Positions 58,471-64,000 of a stretch of DNA of 64,000 nt are shown piece by piece. The notes beneath the pieces are model-generated. The model worked only from the letters and a program-made list of their open reading frames with translations, searched no databases and was not told where the DNA came from. The stretch's first letter is position 1; the number at the start of each line of letters is the position of its first letter. Made by a program: the position numbers and the translations under genes. This DNA comes from Oxytricha trifallax (lineage: Eukaryota > Ciliophora > Spirotrichea > Sporadotrichida > Oxytrichidae): NCBI GenBank assembly GCA_000711775.1, contig ARYC01001540.1:1-64000 (forward strand). The letters run 5' to 3'.

Positions 58471-59583
58471 ATTGATAAAATAGATAAAATAGGAAATTTA
58501 AGAAATACAAATAAATGATTTACTTATATATAATTACAACTAGCACATATTAGGAGTATTGCTAAAATTAATTTGATTTAGATTAATATTGATTAAATTT
58601 ATTATGACAAAATTTATTTATTTATTAATTAAAAATATATAATTTAGCGTGCAAGTGTGCAAAAGTATAATCAGGCAAAAAGGGGTAGATTATCTGCACA
58701 CATCTTAAATATATATTTAAATATAATAATTAAACTTATTAGAAATGGCATTGCTATCCGGTTGTATATAGAGCTGCCAGCACCCGTAAGAGTACCAATC
58801 TCAAGATAATTGACTAGATTTTCACCTGCGATGAGTTGATCCTTGGGCAAAGCCACTTTCATGTTAAGGGAAGATTCCTTGACAAGGAGCCCTAAGTACT
58901 GCTGATCGACGAGATGAACATAGAGAGATTCTTTTCAAAGCACAATGTTCCGGCAATGAAGAAGCTACTACAGGGCAGGGGCTACGCAGTTGATGTGAAA
59001 TTCGGGGAGACATAGGTCAAGTACATAGACTGCTTTACCATCATTACCACTAAAGAACTCCCGTGGAGCAGAATCCTTGCCGAGGAAAGGGATTGCTTCG
59101 AGTGGAGGTGCATCACAGTCACGCCGAGAGTGGAGGGCAAGTCGGGCAAGCTGGCATTCTCATTTGATGCAGTACAGCTGGCAAACTATCTACTAGAGAG
59201 ATCTTAGGATAAAAGTCTATGGAGCGAGGACTCGAATAACAAGCACGCTGGGGATCTTAGTCCTAACAAGATTAGCATGAGAGATACGGATGCAGAAGGT
59301 AAAGTCAAGAAATGAGCCATTTCTAATAAGTTTAATTATTACATTTAAATATATATTTAAGATGTGTGCAGATAATCTACCCCTTTTTGCCTGATTATAC
59401 TTTTGCACACTAAATTATATATTTTTAATTAATAAATAAATTTGGTCATAATAATTTAAATCAATATTAATCTTAATCAAATTAGATTTAGCAATACTCC
59501 TAATATGTGCCAGTTGTAATTATATATAAGTAAATCATGTATTTGTATTTCTTAAATTTCCTATTTTTATCTATTTTATCAAT
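58471..59583. mobile_element. Long inverted-repeat element around a Rep-helicase fragment
   Basis: Arms 58471-58749 and 59316-59583 are inverted copies of each other with scattered differences and small indels. They flank a unique, GC-richer core of 566 bp. The two short minus ORFs at 58671-58862 and 59217-59408 are the mirror images produced by the arms. The layout suggests a non-autonomous mobile element or a palindromic amplification. Confidence 0.88.
58755..59315 (+). pseudogene. Rep/SF3-type helicase domain fragment
   Basis: The frame is open for 186 codons to TGA 59313-59315, starting directly inside the left arm without an ATG, so the N-terminus is missing. It shows a P-loop-like YPVVYRAASTRKSTNLKI (the G-x4-GK-S/T glycine replaced by Arg), Walker B QVLLIDEMNIERFF and a motif-C-like FTIITTKELPW in which the usual Asn is Lys. 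The order and spacing fit SF3 helicases of replication-initiator (Rep) proteins of small circular ssDNA replicons and plasmids. GC content is far above the surroundings. Loss of P-loop Gly and motif-C Asn argue it is inactive. Assignment is by motif only. Confidence 0.55.
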
Positions 59584-60790
59584 AATAGACTCTTTGTTTT
59601 GCTTGTTTACATTTTCAATAAAAAGATTACTAAATTTATATTTTGATTTCTTAATAAGTATATTACTTTGTTCACTAATTTTTACTTATTTTTAGGCTTT
59701 GAGACCTTCGTTTACTAAAGTTTTTTCTATTATAGCAAAATAAAAATTAATTTTATATTTTTCTTTAAGATTAGACAATTTATATAATTTTTTCTTGCAA
59801 ATATATTCAAAAAATATTATAAATTGGAAAAAAATTTACTAAATTTACTAAAAATATTTAAGCAAATTATCATTTAAGATTGTCTAAAATAAATTATTCC
59901 AGATTCTTGTAATTTATTAATTAACAATAGGAAGATAATTATTTGCTCTTTATTAAAAATAATTTCGAAAGTATAATGAATTTAGTGTTAATCTATGCTT
60001 TTAATAAAAATAATTTATTTCATAATATAACGAGCAAAAAGAACCATCACAATAATAAAAGATTAAATCATCCCATCACATTAGCGAAGATTTTTAAATC
60101 AATATTATTTAAAATATTATGCCATAAAAATTAACTATTATAGATATTTGTGTGAATATTTTTTAAGCATATTTTTATAATGATTTTGTTTTTTTTAAAT
60201 ATACATTTAATTATTAAAATTTTATTATTAATCTAAATTTTATGATTTTGATGATGATGATGATGATGATGATTTTTCTGAAAATCTAAATTTAACAATC
60301 AATAAACTTCAATATTAATTAGAGAGAAATAATACTATTCATAATTGTAAATAATATTTTATGTATTTAAATAAATACTCTACTTGTTGAAGAAGATAAA
60401 TAGCTTTCACGCAAAAATTCACCCAAGAAAGGATACTTATAATTATTAAAATTATTTTTATATTGAATATTATTAATCTATTAAGTTTTAATGTTATAAT
60501 GAAATTATTTTATTGTTAAATCTTAATTTAATCTTAGAAAATTATTATTGATATTCGACTATTCTTATATATTATGTCTTAATCGTAAAAAAAGATTTTA
60601 ATTCAATTTAATTATAAATAAAGCTTAAAGTTAAAATAAGAATTTATTTAATAAATTGGTGATGATTAATGATTAAAATAAAAATCAATTTAACATATCC
60701 CTGTTTAATACTAAAAGCAAACCAACAATCTTAGTCTTGACGTAGATGTCTTTGAGTGAGTTGACGTGGCAAATTCTGTGACGTAGCAGT
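59584..60790. other. AT-rich, no gene recognised; (GAT)8 at 60250-60273
   Basis: One short trinucleotide repeat; the ORF at 59943-60134 is low-complexity and not credible. Confidence 0.55.
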
Positions 60791-60866
60791 CAAAACCTCA
60801 AAACCCCTTAGTGAGGTTTATAAGTGCTTTGATTAGTAGGGTAAAGTTGGGGTTTTATTAGGGTTA
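60791..60866. repeat. TBE left terminal inverted repeat with telomere-like end
   Basis: CAAAACCTCAAAACCCCTTA followed by GTGAGGTTTATAAGTGCTTT, the inverse of 2970-3042 with few differences, one of which breaks the first C4 run. Confidence 0.9.
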
Positions 60867-60892
60867 GTAGAGAAATTAGGCCAGTTTGCAAA

Positions 60893-61957
60893 ATGAGAAA
60901 TAGAAATTAGCGATTTTTGGGGTCTATTTATGATGAGAAATATTTAGATTTACTGCTTAAGCTTAGGTATGGTGCGAGTATTAATATAGACTAACTCAAA
61001 CCAGTTATGAATTATGCTGCTATAGCAAAGCTCCTGCGCAAGAGTGCCTCAACAGTTAGGTATCATTGCTTGTTAGCTGTTTAGCATTTCAATTCTGGTT
61101 CTTGATAACATCCTGTAAGAAAATAAAAGTTCTCTTAGCAGCATATTGAATATCTCTGCGATTCTAAGACTCTAAAGTATTGGGCACATTTCCCACTTGA
61201 CTAGTGAGCTGTGATGTTTCATCGTAAGTTTCCTAACATGCGTATCTCACCATAGACTATCGCAAATATTTATTGAAGGAATGGTATTACCTTCAAGACT
61301 GTCAATAGAGTGAAGAGAGTGATTGACTTTACTCTGCCATTTTATAGTAATAATTTAAACTATATATATGATTAAATGCAGAGGTCTGTTGATAATAACA
61401 TTAAGTTCATACACGCTGATGAAGCTGTGTTTACGTTCAACACCTTTATTAATAAGTCTTGGTACAAAAAGTACGATAATATAGAAGTGTATGACTAAAA
61501 GGTTAAGGTTGTCACTCACGCAATTTTGGCTGGTATCAGTGAAGATTCAGGCTTAGAAACTTATGTTATTCATCCTCGCTCTATTAAGCGAGAGCAGTAT
61601 ATAGAGTTCTTACATAAGCTAAGAGATAAGTACAACGATCAAGAGATCATCCTGTTTGTTGATAACCTCTCAGTTCATAAGACTAAGGAATCTAAGAAAG
61701 CTTATGAAGAATTAAAGATAACTCCTGTGTATAACGTTCCTTACAGTCCTCAATTTAATGGAATCGAATTCTATTGGAGTTAGATTAAGACTCACTACAA
61801 GAAACTCTTGCTGTATCACCTAATGCATGATCTACCAATCGACACAGTAGACTTAATACAGAGTAGTTGCAAGAGAGTGGGTAAAGACTAGACTACGATA
61901 TGTGCAAGGAAAGGAAGAATGAATGTTTATTAATAAGTGTTAGACTTAAATGAATGA
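60893..61957 (+). pseudogene. TBE 42 kDa DDE transposase with three in-frame TGA codons
   Basis: ATG 60893 (MRNRNQRFLGSIYDEKYLDL) to TGA 61955-61957, 355 codons with no indel. The HTH-like segment is NYAAIAKLLRKSASTVRYHC. The DDE residues are present: FIHADEAVFTF, EIILFVDNLSVHK and PQFNGIEFYW. In-frame TGAs occur at about 61103 (after FNSGS), 61205 (in DQ-TGA-AVMFHRKF, where the left copy has Arg) and 61273 (in IY-TGA-RNG). They are single-base changes, so this is a recent pseudogene unless the organism suppresses TGA. It is tail-to-tail with 22K, 6 bp apart. Confidence 0.93.
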
Positions 61958-61963
61958 ATTATT

Positions 61964-62753
61964 TCACATATCAAACGAACTCTTAAATGGATTCGGCTTC
62001 TCTTTCTTTTCTTCCTCTGGTGCTTTACTAGGACCCATGTTTCTTCTCTTTGTACCAGCACCAGCATCTATGTTCATTTCATCAGACTTTTAAACTTCAT
62101 TATAAAGTCTCTTGCTAACTTAATGAATGGTTTGAGACTTTCTCTCTCTGTGAACCTTTGCATTCTCTTTCATTAGAAATATACCAGTTCCAGGTTTCCC
62201 TAAAAAGTTATAAATCAAAGCTTACTAGAGAGATAAGGATGCTTCTTAAGCTCTGCTAGCCACGTCTCGCTTATTAGTATTCCTTGCTTCTTTTAATCTT
62301 CAGGAGAAATAGAGTAGCGTTTCTTATGAGCTTCTTCTATAATTTCTCTCAAATAATCCTCTTTGATTGTACCAAGAACACCAAAGAAGAAGTTTCTTTC
62401 AGGCAATTTATTTGAGAGTTACTTCTTGCTAGGAAGGTAAATAACCACTTCATCATCTTTCATTGCATCCTCGTAGAGATTTGTGACTGAAATCTCTGGG
62501 TAGTTAGGTATTTCAATCAGTTTGATTTCTATGTTTTTAAAAGCTTTCTTCTCCTCGCAGAGTATTGCTTTTAAGAATGATATTTTAGTACCTTCCATCG
62601 TTGGAAGGAATAGACCAACTGTATACATCGTTGATTAACATCAATTTATTTACCATGCTAAGTAAGGTATCGATAGAGATCCTCCTTGCTTCTGAATCTT
62701 GAGATCATTTCTTGAGCCTCAACCCTTTTCATTTGTTCATTGAATGATTCCAT
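61964..62753 (-). CDS. TBE 22 kDa protein gene, two mini-introns
   Basis: From ATG 62753 (MESFNEQMKRVEAQEMISRF) to TGA 61964-61966. With introns 62619-62653 (35 nt) and 62200-62225 (26 nt) removed, the frame is continuous: LYRYLTQH joins VGLFLPTMEGT, and HPYLS joins RKPGTGIFLMKE. It is free of TGA as far as I could read. The C-terminus MNIDAGAGTKRRNMGPSK... KKEKPNPF is basic. It aligns along its whole length with the left-edge copy. Function unknown; conserved in every element family in this window, which suggests a role linked to the transposase. Confidence 0.88.
62200..62225 (-). other. Mini-intron 2 of TBE 22K gene (26 nt)
   Basis: GTAAGCTTTG...CTTTTTAG in gene orientation, phase 1. It contains an in-frame-breaking length and differs in sequence from the left-edge intron of the same length. 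Confidence 0.85.
62619..62653 (-). other. Mini-intron 1 of TBE 22K gene (35 nt)
   Basis: GTAAATAAATTG...GTATACAG in gene orientation, phase 1. Splicing is required for the frame (35 is not a multiple of three). Confidence 0.85.
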
Positions 62754-62947
62754 CTTTGTTCCTCTTCCTATTAATGAATTTCAAGTTTTAATTTATAGAC
62801 TTCTGGATCCTATCCTTTAAAATCTTACTATTAAATATGGGCATCTTATAGGAGGTCAACCCTGTAAAGATACGTGGAGAAGGTTCGCAGAAGCTGTAAC
62901 AAACTTCAGAGATGGAGCTCCATTTTTATCAATTTAATTCCATTAAA

Positions 62948-63146
62948 TTAGTACTAAATTTGTTTAAATTTAATTAGTACCGGTACTAAATTCGTTTAAG
63001 TTTAATTGGTACCAATTTAATAGTACCAAAACTTAATTAGTACCTAGTTTTAATCCAGTGAGGTTTTAATGGAAAAGTTCCAATCTGGTTCAAAACTTAA
63101 TTGGTACCAGTACCAACCTGAACTTTATCTGAGTTGGTACCAGAAT
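62948..63146. repeat. GGTACC palindromic repeat cluster between divergent TBE genes (right copy)
   Basis: Repeated TTAATTGGTACC / TTTAATTAGTACC blocks, including the perfect palindrome AATTGGTACCAATT, at the 22K/57K divergent intergenic position. Confidence 0.85.
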
Positions 63147-63319
63147 CAAAATTATTAAGTGAAAAATTACAAAAATTATAGTTATAAACTGAGTAGAAAT
63201 ATGAAGTCTTAGAGCTGAGATCAAACCATCATTAATGCTGTAGCAACTCCTATATAGTCCAGCTATAGCTATAGAGGTTTTAAGAACTTTATAATAGAAA
63301 TTTAAATTTGAATTTAAAC

Positions 63320-64000
63320 ATGGCGGTCAACTTAAATCGTAGAGCGGCACTTTTAGGAGCAGGTCAATCAATGCTTAACTTTGGTTCAACCAAGAAACAA
63401 GAAGTTATATATATTGAGAGGGAGGCAGAGCTAAGAGCTCTTGAATTTGAAGCACAGGTTTTTATTATATAGGTTTAAAACATGAAACAGAAAGCTGAAA
63501 TAGAAGTTTAAACATTAATAAAAGATGTTGAGGAAGAAAAGGAACAGCTTCAGATTTAAAGGATTAAAACTTTTGAATGCTAAGACTGCTAAAATTTTTT
63601 CTCTACTGATTCCAGTTTGAAGAGACATATGAAAGAGGTTCACTCTGGGAAAGCTAAGGTGTATTTTAAGCATGATAAGGTCGATGGCAGGTACTAGTGC
63701 ACGACTTGTGAGAAGTCTTATACTCACTCAGCTAAAGTTAAGAAACATATGCAGAAGCATCACCTAAGTGAGTTCTTGATTTAAGATAAAGAGACTTAGA
63801 AATTAGTGCCCGCTAAAAGAAAATCTAATAATCTTGAGACTTAAAAAGAACAACAGGAGAAGCTCAAGAGGCAGAAGCGAATAGAATTAATGAATCAACC
63901 TGCTGGTAATGTCTTTTTAGCATGCTTTTAAGAGAGAGCCATGTATATTCCTGCACTAAATGCAGTAGACCTTAGCAGTTGTATTGAAAACTACTTACAT
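63320..64000 (+). CDS. TBE 57 kDa zinc-finger/kinase gene, N-terminal 227 codons
   Basis: ATG 63320 (MAVNLNRRAALLGAGQSM) is open without TGA to the edge. A helical, acidic linker (EREAELRALEFEAQVF) precedes two C2H2 fingers: ECQDCQNFFSTDSSLKRHMKEVH near 63577 and CTTCEKSYTHSAKVKKHMQKHH near 63690. A Lys/Gln-rich basic segment (QKEQQEKLKRQKRIELM) follows. The kinase part should start beyond 64000. This is the only uninterrupted 57K copy here. It diverges from 22K across a palindromic repeat cluster that may hold both promoters. Confidence 0.92.

Larger units (their letters stand above)
60791..64000. mobile_element. TBE, left part; right end outside window
   Basis: It begins with CAAAACCTCAAAACCCC after AGT (ANT target type), then 42K (plus), 22K (minus), 57K (plus). 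It is the mirror orientation of the TBE at 1-3042. The 57K frame is open to the window edge and 22K is consistent with two spliced introns, but the transposase has three in-frame TGAs. Confidence 0.93.

Noticed and set aside
58671..59408. Two similar minus-strand ORFs as a duplicated gene
   Set aside because: They are produced by the inverted arms of the 58.5-59.6 kb element; the coding signal is on plus in the core.

Overview
The window looks like micronuclear (germline) DNA of a spirotrich/hypotrich ciliate of the Oxytricha-Stylonychia type. Four observations support this: (1) it is very AT-rich; (2) real coding frames only become continuous when TAA and TAG are read as glutamine and TGA is the sole stop; (3) telomere-like G4T4/C4A4 tracts form the ends of transposons at about 2970-3042, 5187-5201 and 60791-60866; (4) the characteristic gene trio of telomere-bearing elements (TBEs) is present: a 42 kDa DDE transposase, a 22 kDa protein of unknown function, and a 57 kDa zinc-finger/kinase protein. 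No rRNA, tRNA or CRISPR was seen. Because only one stop codon exists, chance open frames of 100-150 codons are common here, so ORFs without a family match are given low confidence.

Layout. 1-3042 is the right part of a TBE (57K minus, 22K plus, 42K minus, terminal inverted repeat). It sits directly against a second, interrupted TBE at 3043-5201, apparently as a nested insertion. 5.2-11.8 kb is AT-rich with a few gene-like minus-strand frames and a diverged repeat cluster (7.1-8.0 kb). 11.8-15.65 kb is an old, divergent TBE relative (element D) with the same three genes in the same orientation. 16.8-18.2 kb is an unrecognised, GC-richer broken gene. 20.1-22.0 kb is a nearly erased TBE. 23.8-28.1 kb is element A (transposase, 22K and an unrecognised third gene). 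28.7-29.3 kb is a solo end of the element-B family. 32.7-34.3 kb is a LINE-type reverse-transcriptase gene lacking the front of the RT domain. 36.35-37.09 kb is a broken C2H2 plus MT-A70 adenine-methyltransferase gene beside a telomere-like terminus. 37.5-42.4 kb is element C (transposase, 22K, SF2 helicase). 43.0-43.4 kb is a second LINE remnant. 45,732-56,149 is element B, a 10.4 kb transposon with 125-bp terminal inverted repeats carrying a large DDE transposase, a 22K gene and a SecA-like helicase gene. 58.47-59.58 kb is a long inverted-repeat element whose centre encodes a piece of a Rep/SF3-like helicase. 60,791-64,000 is the left part of another TBE (42K plus, 22K minus, 57K plus).

Main idea. 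The transposase and 22K genes recur in at least five related but divergent element families here, while the third gene is exchangeable: zinc-finger/kinase (TBE, D), SecA-like/SF2 helicase (B, C) or an unknown CxxC protein (A). The 22K genes carry very short introns (25-36 nt) whose position and phase are conserved between families, and these account for several apparent frameshifts. Most copies also carry true lesions (TGA codons, indels), so the window is largely a transposon graveyard. The near-identical repeats of element B and the largely open TBE at the right edge are the youngest-looking parts.
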